Assembly (NCBI GenBank): GCA_942492375.1
Contig: CALOEL010000013.1
Coordinates: forward strand, 81,359 to 145,358
Reading direction: 5' to 3'
DNA from: JAHEAO01 sp942492375
GTDB taxonomy: Bacteria > Pseudomonadota > Alphaproteobacteria > Rhodobacterales > Rhodobacteraceae
DNA length: 64,000 nucleotides
The first letter of the stretch is position 1; the number at the start of each line of letters is the position of its first letter. The notes beneath the pieces were generated by a model. That model was not told where the DNA came from. It did no database searches and saw only the letters and a list, made by a program, of their open reading frames with translations. Made by a program: the position numbers and the translations under genes. Below are positions 8,394 through 17,055 of the stretch, in pieces.

Positions 8394-10430
8394 ATGATGA
8401 AGTCTTTGGATGAAACGGGCTACTGGGCGCTACTTTCACCAATCAGCGCGGGCAGAAGGACGTTGCGCAATCGCGTGATAATGGGCTCGATGCATACGCG
8501 CCTTGAAACCGAACCTGACGGTATCGCCAGGCAGATTGCCTTTTATGCGGAGCGGGCCCGCGGCGAGGCGGCGATTTTGGTCACGGGTGGTTTTTCGCCC
8601 AATGCCGATGGAATATTTGATCCCGACGGTCCGCGTATCGATGATCGGGACGAGGCGCTGAAACTGCGTCCCATCTGCGAAGCAGTCCAGGCCGAAGGTA
8701 GCCTGATCTGTGCGCAGCTTCTTCATGCCGGCCGATATGCAAAGATTGAAGATTGCGTTGCTCCGTCGCCGATTCGCGCGCCGATCAATCGGTACACGCC
8801 CCGCGAGATGAGTGATGCAGATATCCGCCGTACAATCTTGGATTTCGCCGAAGCCGCTGCCAATGCTCAAGCTGCCGGATTCGACGGTGTCGAGATCATG
8901 GGCTCCGAGGGTTATCTCATCAACGAGTTCACCGTCACGCACACGAACAAACGCGAGGATGACTGGGGCGGAAGCGTCGAGAACCGGCATCGCTTTCCGG
9001 TCGAGATCGTGCGCGCCGTTCGCGCGGCCTGCGGACCGGATTTCCTGATCATCTACCGGATCTCTGCCGCGGACCTGATCGAAGAGGGGGCACCGACCGA
9101 GGAGATCGCAGCGCTGGCACAGAAGATCGAGAAGGCAGGAGCCGACATTCTGAACACCGGTATCGGCTGGCACGAAGCGCGTGTACCGACCATAGCCTAT
9201 CCCGTGCCACGGGGGGCCTGGCGAAAGGCCGCAGCCAACGTGAAGGCCGCGGTTTCAATTCCGGTAGTGGCCTCGAACCGCATCAACACTCCCGATATCG
9301 CGGAGGATATTATTGTTTCCGGCGAGGCGGATATGGTCTCGATGGCTCGGCCGTTCCTTGCGGATCCGCATTTCGTGAAGAAGGTGCGCGAAGGCCGCGC
9401 CGAGGAAATCAATACCTGCATTGCATGCAACCAAGCCTGTCTCGATTTCATATTCTCCGACCGACCGGTCGGGTGCCTCGTCAATCCACGAGCCGGGCGC
9501 GAAACGGAATTCCGGGACACGCCTGCGGAATTGCCGAGGAAGGTGGCGGTTGTCGGCGGCGGGGCCGCGGGAATGGCGGCGGCGGCCGAAGCGGCGCGGC
9601 TTGGCCATGACGTCACGCTTTTCGAAGCTACGGACGAACTTGGCGGTCAACTGAACCTGGCGCGCGCGGCGCCGGGTAAGAACGAGTTCAACGAAACCCT
9701 TCGTTATTATGCTGGTCAGATGAGAAAGCACGGAGCAAAGCTGCGGCTGGGACAGCGGGCGCAAGCCGATGATTTGGAGGGTTTCGATCATGTGGTGATC
9801 GCGACCGGGGTGGTCCCGCGCATTCCCGATCTGCCGGGCATAGACCATCCCAGTGTCGCAACCTACGCCGAGATTCTCTCTGGCGCGCGCGTCGCAGGCG
9901 AGACTGTTGCGGTGATGGGCGCGGGCGGGATCGGGCACGACGTGGCCGAGTTCCTCGTGACCGAGCCAGCCGAGGTCCACAACACCGGAACATTCTGCTC
10001 GACATGGGGCGTCGATCCGGAATTCGCCGCACCGGGCTCTTTGGTAAGCGATCCATTAGCGCCAAAACCCTCGCGGCGTAGAGTTGTCATGCTCCAGAGA
10101 AAGACTTCGAAGCCCGGTGCAGGGCTCGGCGTCTCGACGAGATGGATCCTGCGCAACGCCCTGCGCAAGCATGGAGTGGAGGCCTTGTGCGGCGTGGTCT
10201 ATGACAGCATCGACGACGACGGGCTGCATATCCTTTTGGACGGCAAGCCAAGGGTCATTGCCGTCGATACCATCATATTGTGCACTGGCCAGGAACCCGA
10301 GCGGAGCTTGGCCGACGAGCTTGCATCGCGCGGCGTTGCGGTCACAATGATCGGCGGGGCCAAGGAAGCCGCCGAACTCGATGCATTGCGCGCCATTGAT
10401 GAAGGGGTGCGCTTGGCTCAAAGTTTCTGA
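8394..10430 (+). CDS. NADH:flavin oxidoreductase / 2,4-dienoyl-CoA reductase-type Fe-S flavoenzyme
   Basis: A 678-residue protein with the architecture of FadH and trimethylamine dehydrogenase. An N-terminal old-yellow-enzyme barrel (about residues 1-350) binds FMN. A 4Fe-4S cluster motif follows, C-x2-C-x3-C then a fourth Cys (CIACNQACLDF...GCLVNP) near residues 335-365. A C-terminal FAD/NAD(P) module contains VAVVGGGAAGMAAA and a second Rossmann glycine motif (VMGAGGIGHDVA). Such enzymes reduce 2,4-dienoyl-CoA or related conjugated enoates so that beta-oxidation can continue. The ATG at 8394 has AAAGGAGGGG five bases upstream. It shares a divergent operator region with the minus-strand operon and is followed after 27 bp by an acyl-CoA ligase gene. 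Confidence 0.9.
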   Translation: MMKSLDETGYWALLSPISAGRRTLRNRVIMGSMHTRLETEPDGIARQIAFYAERARGEAAILVTGGFSPNADGIFDPDGPRIDDRDEALKLRPICEAVQAEGSLICAQLLHAGRYAKIEDCVAPSPIRAPINRYTPREMSDADIRRTILDFAEAAANAQAAGFDGVEIMGSEGYLINEFTVTHTNKREDDWGGSVENRHRFPVEIVRAVRAACGPDFLIIYRISAADLIEEGAPTEEIAALAQKIEKAGADILNTGIGWHEARVPTIAYPVPRGAWRKAAANVKAAVSIPVVASNRINTPDIAEDIIVSGEADMVSMARPFLADPHFVKKVREGRAEEINTCIACNQACLDFIFSDRPVGCLVNPRAGRETEFRDTPAELPRKVAVVGGGAAGMAAAAEAARLGHDVTLFEATDELGGQLNLARAAPGKNEFNETLRYYAGQMRKHGAKLRLGQRAQADDLEGFDHVVIATGVVPRIPDLPGIDHPSVATYAEILSGARVAGETVAVMGAGGIGHDVAEFLVTEPAEVHNTGTFCSTWGVDPEFAAPGSLVSDPLAPKPSRRRVVMLQRKTSKPGAGLGVSTRWILRNALRKHGVEALCGVVYDSIDDDGLHILLDGKPRVIAVDTIILCTGQEPERSLADELASRGVAVTMIGGAKEAAELDALRAIDEGVRLAQSF

Positions 10431-10457
10431 GATGGCACCGTAACAATGGAGGATGCG

Positions 10458-11978
10458 ATGCTGCCTGAGGTACTGCGCGCGGGCCGCGCTGATCTGTACT
10501 CGGTCTTCCGCACCTGCGCGGTGGGGAGGGACGGCGCGCTTGCGGTCGAGGATGGCGAGACCCGCCGCAGCTATGGCGAACTGCTCGACCGTGTGGATCG
10601 CTTGGCGTCGGTGCTTCTGTCGCGAGGGGTGGCGCCCGGCGACAGGATCGCCATCCTGTCGCATAACCGCGTCGAGTATCTTGAGCTGGAACTTGCGGCG
10701 GCGAGAATCGGCGCCATTGTCGCCTGCCTGAACTGGCGGCTCGCCGCGCCCGAGCTGAAGCATTGCATCGAACTGGTCGAACCGGTGCTGGCCGTGGCCG
10801 AACCCGAATTGCGTGATGCCTTTCGCGCAGTGTCGGATCTGCCCGGCCTGGAGATCGGACCCGAATGGGAGCAGGCGCTGGCCTCGGCGAACCCCGACCC
10901 GCGCACCGGCACGCTGGTGGATGATCCTGAGGCTGGCCTCACGATACTCTATACCTCGGGAACAACCGGGTTGCCGAAAGGCGCCCTAATCAGCCACCGT
11001 GCCCATATCGCGCGTGCCATGGCCTTTGCGGCGCAGCTTGCGCTGGATCCCGATGACGGTTTCATCGCATGGGCGCCAATGTTTCACATGGCATCGACCG
11101 ATCAAGCGCTGGCGACGCTTCTGCGTGGCGGGACTGTGGTGATGGTGGATGGACTGCAGCCCTCGGTCATGAATGAGGCGCTGTCACGCCACAGGATTGG
11201 CTGGTTCGTGATGATGCCCGGGGCGCTTGAGGCCTTCATCGCCGAACGGCGCGCCAATCCACTGCCGTTGAAAGGGATCAGGGTCTGCGGCGCGATGGCC
11301 GATCTGGTGCCGCCGCACCAGATCGCGGAACTGACGGGTCTTCTCGGTGCGCCCTATCTGAATTCCTTCGGAGCCACAGAAACCGGTCTGCCGCCGGGCA
11401 CCGCCGATCTGATCGCCCCCGGTGTCGCGCCCGAGACATTGTCCAAACGGATCAGCGCATTTTGCGAGGTTCGGCTGGTGGATCCCGAGGATCGTGACGT
11501 CCCGATCGGATCGCCCGGCGAAATGGCGTTGCGTGGACCGACCCTGTTTTCAGGATACTGGAATGCCGACGACACCAACGTCAGCGACTTCCGCAACGGT
11601 TTCTTTCATATGGGCGATCTGTTCCGTCGAAACCGCGATGGTACAATCGATTTCGTGGACCGGGTGAAATACCTGATCAAGACCGGCGGCGAGAACGTCT
11701 ATCCAGCTGAAATCGAGCGTGTGCTGCTTGCGCATCCAGGTGTGGTCGATGCAGCGGTTGTGCGGGCGCTCGATGCGAAATGGGGTGAAAGCCCTGTTGC
11801 GTTTGTCGCATGCGGCAACGATGGACCGAGCGCCGAAGAGTTGATGCAGTTATGCCGCGAGAAGCTGGCGGGCTACAAGCGCCCGCGCGAGTTCCAGTTC
11901 ATCGCATTCGAGGATTTTCCGCGCTCGACGAGCGGCAAGATCCAGCGCCACATCCTGGAAAGCCGGTTGACGAACTGA
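10458..11978 (+). CDS. AMP-forming acyl-CoA ligase (class I adenylate-forming enzyme)
   Basis: A 506-residue ligase. Motifs in order are the P-loop TILYTSGTTGLPKG, the aromatic/adenine segment LNSFGATETG, and the hinge MGDLFRRNRDGTIDFVDRVKYLIKTGGENVYP. The C-terminal catalytic lysine sits in PRSTSGKIQRH. These are textbook features of medium/long-chain or cyclohexanecarboxylate-type ligases. A GGAGG five bases upstream favours the ATG at 10458 over the one at 10446, whose own bases contribute to that site. It follows the flavoenzyme gene as a second cistron and should feed a carboxylic acid into the pathway. The acid itself is unknown. Confidence 0.9.
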   Translation: MLPEVLRAGRADLYSVFRTCAVGRDGALAVEDGETRRSYGELLDRVDRLASVLLSRGVAPGDRIAILSHNRVEYLELELAAARIGAIVACLNWRLAAPELKHCIELVEPVLAVAEPELRDAFRAVSDLPGLEIGPEWEQALASANPDPRTGTLVDDPEAGLTILYTSGTTGLPKGALISHRAHIARAMAFAAQLALDPDDGFIAWAPMFHMASTDQALATLLRGGTVVMVDGLQPSVMNEALSRHRIGWFVMMPGALEAFIAERRANPLPLKGIRVCGAMADLVPPHQIAELTGLLGAPYLNSFGATETGLPPGTADLIAPGVAPETLSKRISAFCEVRLVDPEDRDVPIGSPGEMALRGPTLFSGYWNADDTNVSDFRNGFFHMGDLFRRNRDGTIDFVDRVKYLIKTGGENVYPAEIERVLLAHPGVVDAAVVRALDAKWGESPVAFVACGNDGPSAEELMQLCREKLAGYKRPREFQFIAFEDFPRSTSGKIQRHILESRLTN

Positions 11979-11997
11979 GAGGCCGCCGGCGGGAGAA

Positions 11998-12015
11998 CCG
12001 GAGTTGAAGCTCCGG
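11998..12015. terminator. Hairpin between convergent genes
   Basis: CCGGAG-TTGAAG-CTCCGG, a perfect 6-bp stem with a 6-base loop. It lies between the stop of the ligase (11978) and the stop of the opposing thioesterase (12060). There is no T run on either strand, so a terminator role is only suggested by position. Confidence 0.35.
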
Positions 12016-12059
12016 GCAACCGATCGACCGGCCGTCAACCGACCAAGCGGCTTGCAGCC

Positions 12060-12515
12060 TTATCCGGCCACGCCCGTCCGCCCGACAAGGGCCATCAGCG
12101 TTCCGGTCATCGCGGCGACGAGCCTTTCGTCCCCGCCCTTCACCGCAAAGGCGCGCGCCTCGCAGATCGTCAGGGTGCGCCCCGGCTTGACCACATCCGC
12201 GACGAATCGAAACCGCTCGCCGTCTGCCGGGTTGAGCAGGTTGATCTTGAATTCCACGGTCAGCACCGCGGCCTCGGCGGGCATCAGAGAGAAGGCCGCA
12301 TAGCCGCAGGCACTGTCGAGCGCGGTCGACACGATCCCGGCGTGCAGAAATCCGTGCTGTTGAGTCAAGGCATCATTATGTACCATCTCCAGCACGATAC
12401 GACCGGGCGAGAGTCCGGCAATACCGATCCCCAGCGTTTGCATCACCTTCTGGCGCTCGAAACTGTCGCGCACGCGCGCGTCATAGTCAGGATTCTTAGG
12501 TTCGAATTCCGGCAT
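12060..12515 (-). CDS. PaaI-type hotdog thioesterase
   Basis: A 151-residue single-hotdog protein of the PaaI/YdiI kind, which hydrolyses acyl-CoA thioesters. The helix motif HGFLHAGIVSTALDSACGYAA, around residues 55-75, matches the family's H-G-x-H-G-G-x4-L-D core with the aspartate in place. A strand segment VEFKINLLNPADG follows. It may release CoA from dead-end intermediates. It lies downstream of the AraC gene on the same strand (22-bp gap). No strong ribosome site is adjacent to the chosen ATG, the nearest purine tract (AAAGGGAG) being rather far away, so the start is less certain. Confidence 0.8.
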   Translation of the reverse strand: MPEFEPKNPDYDARVRDSFERQKVMQTLGIGIAGLSPGRIVLEMVHNDALTQQHGFLHAGIVSTALDSACGYAAFSLMPAEAAVLTVEFKINLLNPADGERFRFVADVVKPGRTLTICEARAFAVKGGDERLVAAMTGTLMALVGRTGVAG

Positions 12516-12537
12516 AGACTGTCTTGCACTCCCTTTT

Positions 12538-13275
12538 TCAGCGATCGATGATCAGTCTTAACTGGCTATTCAACCTGTTATCTTGGAAAAAACGGCCATC
12601 GGATGGTGCTGCTGCCTGAAGGCGAATCGCGCCGGGGGGCTTCCCGGCGAAGGCGCGGCAGGCGGCCGACATGTGCGACTGGTCGTAATAGCCGGTGTCG
12701 AGCGCCAATTCGCCCAGGGGTTGTGCGTGTTTGGCAAGCCCGCCTAGTAAATGCCGAAATCGACGGGTTGCGGCTAGCCGCCGGCGCGACATGCCCGTTG
12801 CCGCCCGGATGCTGCGCCTCTCGCTGCGAGCGCTGGTAGGCGCCGTGCCGACCGCAGGGAAGCCTAGTTCGCAGGCAAGCCGGTCAAGCGCGGCTACAAG
12901 CGGAACAAGAGTCTCGTTGCCGATGGCAAAGTTTAGCAGGAAACGGGCCAGTTCGACGAGAGATGCCTCGGGCGGAAGCCGTTCGGGCGCGGAAGCGAGT
13001 CGTAGCCCTGCCAACACTCCCCGGAAGGGCGCTATCCGCAGGCTGAACGCGGGGCGGGGTGGCGTCAGGGCCGGGCGGGGGAGGGCATTTTTCCCCTGAA
13101 GCGGGTCGAATGCGAAGGAAAGCGTGAAGAGGTCCGTGGCAAAACGGCCGCTGCCATGTCCCGTGAGGTGACCCCAATCGCGGTAGACGAAGAGGTGGTC
13201 TACCGCAGCCGCCGCCCCGGCCGGTGGCGTCAACTCCAGATAAAGCGGCGCCGTCCGTTCACCCGCCGAAGGCAT
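12538..13275 (-). CDS. AraC-family transcriptional regulator
   Basis: The last third of this roughly 245-residue protein is an AraC DNA-binding domain. SERRSIRAATGMSRRRLAATRRFRHLL is the first helix-turn-helix region, and ALDTGYYDQSHMSAACRAFAGKPPGAIR is the conserved second one (A-x-x-x-G-[YF]-x-D-Q-S-H). The N-terminal part shows no clear effector domain I can name. I prefer the ATG at 13275, which overlaps the end of the NmrA-like gene by 17 bases. The open frame continues 16 codons further, so the start is uncertain. Its targets are unknown; the adjacent ligase/NmrA genes or the thioesterase are the first candidates. Confidence 0.8.
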   Translation of the reverse strand: MPSAGERTAPLYLELTPPAGAAAAVDHLFVYRDWGHLTGHGSGRFATDLFTLSFAFDPLQGKNALPRPALTPPRPAFSLRIAPFRGVLAGLRLASAPERLPPEASLVELARFLLNFAIGNETLVPLVAALDRLACELGFPAVGTAPTSARSERRSIRAATGMSRRRLAATRRFRHLLGGLAKHAQPLGELALDTGYYDQSHMSAACRAFAGKPPGAIRLQAAAPSDGRFFQDNRLNSQLRLIIDR

Positions 13276-14113
13276 TCCGGTGCTCGGCCACGAAATCGGC
13301 AAAACGGCGCGCCGGGTGTCCAAGCACGTCGCTCACCGTGTTCTCGATGCCGGCGAGGTAACCCTTGGGTGCGATCGAAGCCAGTTCCATCATGGCCGCC
13401 GCAACCTCGTCCTGCATCCCACCGGCGATCATCGCCGCCTTTGCGTCCGCGGCCGACAGCGGCGCGCAAGCGACCTGCCGACCCGTCGCTTCCGACAGAA
13501 TCGCCGCAATCTCTTCTCCAGACAGGGCCTCGGGACCTGTCAGGCCATAGGACTTGCCTTCATGCCCCGCGCCGGTCAGCGCCTCGGCCGCGACGTCAGC
13601 AATGTCGCGGGCGTCGATCCAAGCCACAGGCCCCCCCAGATCGTCGTAATAAACCCCGTCCCTTGCGATGCTGCCGGCCTGCCACAACAGGTTCTGCATG
13701 AAATAGGTCGGCTGAACGAAGGTCCAGTCCAGGCCGCTTTTCTTCAGCAGTTCCTGGGTTTCCGAATGCCACATGCCAAAGGTCAGCCTGGCTTTGGGCG
13801 AGGCGCCAAGTCCGGTGGCCAGAACGACGTGGCGCACCCCTGCCACCTTCGCCGCTTCGATCGCATCGGCCTTCCAGCGGCGCATGTGCCCGTGCGCGGG
13901 TGTCACCAAATAGATCCGTTCAGCCGCTAAACAGGCCCGATTCAGCGCAGCGGGATCGGTGAAATCGGCAACGACAGCCTCGCAACCCTTGGCCGCGAGG
14001 GTTTCGACCTTGGCCGGATCGCTGGTGACTGCGCGCACTTTCGCGCCCTTGGCCAATAGCGTATCGACAAGGGGGGCGCCGGTGGTGCCGGTTGCTCCGA
14101 AGACGGTAATCAT
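13259..14113 (-). CDS. NmrA-like atypical SDR / NAD(P)H-binding protein
   Basis: A 284-residue Rossmann protein opening with MITVFGATGTTGAPLVD, the G-x-x-G-x-x-G dinucleotide-binding motif of NmrA/quinone-reductase-like atypical SDRs. VVLATGLGASPKARL and WTFVQPTYFMQNLL are typical family segments. Such proteins either reduce quinones or sense the NAD(P) redox state. The start follows AAAGGA and overlaps the stop of the ligase gene as ATGA. A long in-frame extension through the ligase gene (to 14863) is only a shadow. The role in this cluster is unclear. Confidence 0.8.
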   Translation of the reverse strand: MITVFGATGTTGAPLVDTLLAKGAKVRAVTSDPAKVETLAAKGCEAVVADFTDPAALNRACLAAERIYLVTPAHGHMRRWKADAIEAAKVAGVRHVVLATGLGASPKARLTFGMWHSETQELLKKSGLDWTFVQPTYFMQNLLWQAGSIARDGVYYDDLGGPVAWIDARDIADVAAEALTGAGHEGKSYGLTGPEALSGEEIAAILSEATGRQVACAPLSAADAKAAMIAGGMQDEVAAAMMELASIAPKGYLAGIENTVSDVLGHPARRFADFVAEHRNAFGG

Positions 14114-16047
14114 GATTTGTCCTTTCGCAGGGCGGCGATGGCTTCCATCGTCTCGGGGTTGCTGACAGAGGACAGGTCGCCCGGATCCTCGCCCAGAAAA
14201 GCGGCGCGCACGAGCCGGCGCATCGTCTTCATGCTGCGGGTCTTGGGAAGCGCCTCGACGAAATGGATCTCGCGCGGGCGGAAGGGCTTGGAAACGATCT
14301 CTCCCACGCGGTCCTTGAGCTGCTCCACGAGTGCCGCGTCGGGCAACACACCGGGCGACGCGACGCAGACGCAGACCACCGCCACGCCTTTCAGATCGTC
14401 CGGGGCAGCGATGGCCGCCGCGTCCACCACCTTCCCCGTCTCGGTCAGCGCCGCCTCGATCTCGGGCGGGCCGATGCGCTTGCCGGCAATGTTCAACGTA
14501 TCGTCCGAGCGGCCGAGGATATACCATGTGCCATCCGGATCGCGGCGCACCCAGTCGCCGTGCCGCCAGATGCCGGGGAAGGTAGACCAGTAGGTTTCGA
14601 GATAGCGTTCCCGGTCTCCCCAAATGGTCGGTGTCAGCCCGATCGGCGGTTGGGTCACGACCAGTTCGCCAACCTCGCCCGGCGCGGCTTCGCTTCCGTC
14701 CACGCGCAGCACTTTTGCGCCGACCCCCAGTGCTTGAGCAGAGAATCCACCGGGTTTGACCTCGTGCAATACGGTTGAAGTCAGGATCGCGCCGAACAAC
14801 TCGGTCCCGCCTGAAATGTTGAGCGGTACCGCGCGGCGGCGGCAGATATGGTCGAGATGCCACAGCCAGGCGTCATCGGTCCAAGGTTCGCCGGTCGAGG
14901 CGACGATGCGTAACGGCGAAAGGACGTAGCCGGAAAGTGGCCCGGGATCCTGGGTCATGAACTGCCGCACCAGCGTGGGGGCGACGCCAAGGTGGGTGAC
15001 GCCCATCTCCGAGGCCAGGCGCAGCAGCCGGAAGGGGTCGTCCGGCATCGAGGGCGCACCCTCGGCGAGCACCAGCGTGGCGCCCGAAAGCAGCACCGAC
15101 AGAAGCGTGAGTGGCCCCATCACCCAGCCCATGTCAGTCATCCATAAATGACGATCGTCGCGTTTCATGTCGAGGCACAGCAAGAAGTCGGCCGTGGCCT
15201 TGGCCTGGACGCCGAGATGGGTATGAACCACGCCCTTGGGCTTGCCAGTCGTACCCGAGGTGTAGGCGATAAGCAGGGGCGCATCGGCGTCTACCGGATA
15301 GGCGGGACGCCTCGCGTCAGCTTTGCCGACGGTCTCCTGCCAGTCGAGATCGCGGACTGGATCGGCCACTATGCCGCCGAACCGCCGCAGGCTGAGCACG
15401 GTATGGACAAGTGGCACCTCCTTCAGGGCTTCGGCCAGCGTCGCCTCCATCCAGACGGGTTTTCTCCGCCGGGGCGTCGCATCTGCCGTCAGCACCGCAA
15501 CGGCACGGGCATCGTTCAGACGGGTGGCGATGGCGTGCGCGGCAAAACCGGAGAACAGCGGCACCGCCACGGCGCCCAACCGTGCGATGCCCAGAAGCGC
15601 CGCCTCGATTTCCGGAATCATCGGCATGTAGATACCTACCGCCTGTCCGGGCTCCACCCCGCGAGCGGCAAGGGCCGATGCGACGCGGGCGGCCTCGGCG
15701 GCAAGCTCGGCATAGGTCCAGCGGCGGCGGCTTCCATCCTCGCCAACCCAGTCGATCGCGGTCTTGTCGCCAAGTTTTCCCGCGATGCGGGCGTCGAGAC
15801 AGGTCTCTGTCAGATTCAGGGTACCCCCGACAGCCCATCGGATCGAATCTGGCCCCGCGGATATATCCCGCAGTTGCGTATAGGGACGATTGAACCGGAT
15901 ACCGGCATAGCCGATTATCCGACCCCAGAACCATTCCGGTTCGGCGTTGGCGCGTTTGACGAGACCTTCGTAACTGCCCGCACCACAATCATCAATGAAC
16001 GCCGCGAGCGTGCTTGCTCGTTGAATAACAGGGTCCGGTTGGAACAT
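14110..16047 (-). CDS. Acetate/acetoacetate-CoA ligase-like AMP-forming synthetase
   Basis: A 645-residue enzyme of the acetyl-CoA synthetase size class, with an N-terminal cap (EPEWFWGRI) before the AMP-binding domain. Motifs are IAYTSGTTGKPKGVVHTH, NISGGTELFG and GRSDDTLNIAGKRIGPPEIE. The C-terminal catalytic lysine lies in KTRSMKTMRR, where the usual RSGK reads RSMK. The ATG at 16047 has GAGG upstream; an in-frame TTG at 16068 would lie inside the A/T tract of the upstream terminator and is rejected. It probably activates a short-chain acid (acetate, propionate or acetoacetate). It is coupled to the NmrA-like gene. Confidence 0.88.
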   Translation of the reverse strand: MFQPDPVIQRASTLAAFIDDCGAGSYEGLVKRANAEPEWFWGRIIGYAGIRFNRPYTQLRDISAGPDSIRWAVGGTLNLTETCLDARIAGKLGDKTAIDWVGEDGSRRRWTYAELAAEAARVASALAARGVEPGQAVGIYMPMIPEIEAALLGIARLGAVAVPLFSGFAAHAIATRLNDARAVAVLTADATPRRRKPVWMEATLAEALKEVPLVHTVLSLRRFGGIVADPVRDLDWQETVGKADARRPAYPVDADAPLLIAYTSGTTGKPKGVVHTHLGVQAKATADFLLCLDMKRDDRHLWMTDMGWVMGPLTLLSVLLSGATLVLAEGAPSMPDDPFRLLRLASEMGVTHLGVAPTLVRQFMTQDPGPLSGYVLSPLRIVASTGEPWTDDAWLWHLDHICRRRAVPLNISGGTELFGAILTSTVLHEVKPGGFSAQALGVGAKVLRVDGSEAAPGEVGELVVTQPPIGLTPTIWGDRERYLETYWSTFPGIWRHGDWVRRDPDGTWYILGRSDDTLNIAGKRIGPPEIEAALTETGKVVDAAAIAAPDDLKGVAVVCVCVASPGVLPDAALVEQLKDRVGEIVSKPFRPREIHFVEALPKTRSMKTMRRLVRAAFLGEDPGDLSSVSNPETMEAIAALRKDKS

Positions 16048-16066
16048 TCTCTGCCTCGCATGAAAC

Positions 16067-16094
16067 AAAAAAAGGCCGCACCTGAGGCGCGGCC
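16067..16094 (-). terminator. Rho-independent terminator of the BadH-like gene
   Basis: Read on the minus strand: GGCCGC, a short loop containing CCTCAGG, GCGGCC, then a run of seven T. It lies 68 bp after the stop of the SDR gene and just before the ligase gene. It should separate the regulated SDR transcript from the ligase operon. Confidence 0.8.
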
Positions 16095-16161
16095 AGTTGG
16101 GGAGGATACTTAGACACGCCTCGACCGCGATGGCACTTGATTGGACGTATTCATTTTTCGA

Positions 16162-16923
16162 TCAACCGTGCATCGACAAGCCGCCCGAAACGGAAATCAC
16201 CTGGCCGGTGATGAATCCTGCATCGTCGGAAGCTAGGAAGCAGATTATTCCGGGGTAATCGCTCGGCTGCGCCAGGCGCTTCATCGGAATGGCCCGCTTG
16301 AGGCCTTCCGCGATCTTTTCACCAGCGTCGCCCTGAGCGACCTGGGCGAAGAGGGGCGTATCGGTCGGGCCCGGCGCAACCGCGTTCAGCTGAACGCCTT
16401 TGCGCGCCAGTTCCCGCGCCACGGTCTTGGTAAAGGAGATGATGCCGCCTTTGCAGGCCGAATAAACCGCCTCGCCCGACGATCCGACGCGGCCGGCGTC
16501 GGAGGCGATGTTGACAACGCGGCCGCCGCCATTCTTGACCATGCCCGGAAGCACCGCGTGATGCATGTTCAGCGGACCGTAGAGGTTGATGTCGATGACT
16601 TTTTTCCAGAGATCCGCGTCTGTATCGAGGAATGGCTTGATCACGTCCCATCCTGCGTTGTTCACCAGGACGCTTATCGGACCTCCGGCCTCGAACTCGG
16701 CAACGGACTTGTCAACCTGGGCGCGATCGGTGATGTCTACCTTGAAAGCCTCGGCCTTGCCGCCCGCATCCCGGATCAGGCGGACGGTCTCCTGTGCGCC
16801 TTCTTCGTTCAGGTCGAACACCGCGACCTCTGAACCTTCCTCGCCGAACCGTTGACAAACGGCGCGGCCAATGCCGCTTCCGCCTCCGGTGACAATGACA
16901 CGTTTGCCATTCAATCCATGCAT
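16162..16923 (-). CDS. 2-hydroxycyclohexanecarboxyl-CoA dehydrogenase-like SDR (BadH-like)
   Basis: A 253-residue classical SDR. The NAD motif TGGGSGIGRAVC is near residue 12, the NNAG motif reads VLVNNAGWDVIKPF, and the catalytic Ser and Tyr-x3-Lys are in place (NIASDAGRVGSSGEAVYSACKGG). It ends GFITGQVISVSGGLSMHG. The segments NNAGWD-KPF, MHHAVLPGMV, SDA-RVGSSGEAVY and the C-terminus recall BadH of Rhodopseudomonas palustris, which oxidises 2-hydroxycyclohexanecarboxyl-CoA. That comparison is from memory and should be verified; the alternative is a general 3-hydroxyacyl-CoA dehydrogenase. The gene is divergent from the double-TetR gene with a regulon palindrome between them. Confidence 0.85.
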   Translation of the reverse strand: MHGLNGKRVIVTGGGSGIGRAVCQRFGEEGSEVAVFDLNEEGAQETVRLIRDAGGKAEAFKVDITDRAQVDKSVAEFEAGGPISVLVNNAGWDVIKPFLDTDADLWKKVIDINLYGPLNMHHAVLPGMVKNGGGRVVNIASDAGRVGSSGEAVYSACKGGIISFTKTVARELARKGVQLNAVAPGPTDTPLFAQVAQGDAGEKIAEGLKRAIPMKRLAQPSDYPGIICFLASDDAGFITGQVISVSGGLSMHG

Positions 16924-16994
16924 TTGGGCTGCCTTCCTACGTCTGTGAGCACCTTTGTGAGAGCTGCTGAGCTAGAGGGTGCGCTTAACAATAT

Positions 16995-17010
16995 TCTAAC
17001 AATCGTTAGA
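16995..17010. promoter_or_regulatory. Regulon palindrome b (TetR-type operator)
   Basis: TCTAACAATCGTTAGA, perfect arms. It sits 71 bp from the start of the BadH-like SDR and 45 bp before the start of the double-TetR gene, so it can serve autoregulation and control of the SDR together. Confidence 0.85.
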
Positions 17011-17055
17011 TTTATCGCAATAGACAGTCCTTTGTCCAGTTGTTATCTAAGCCAT

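Noticed and set aside
13259..14863. A 534-codon frame for the NmrA-like gene
   Set aside because: Residues before MITVFGATG are shadow sequence of the ligase gene; ATGA coupling and AAAGGA fix 14113.
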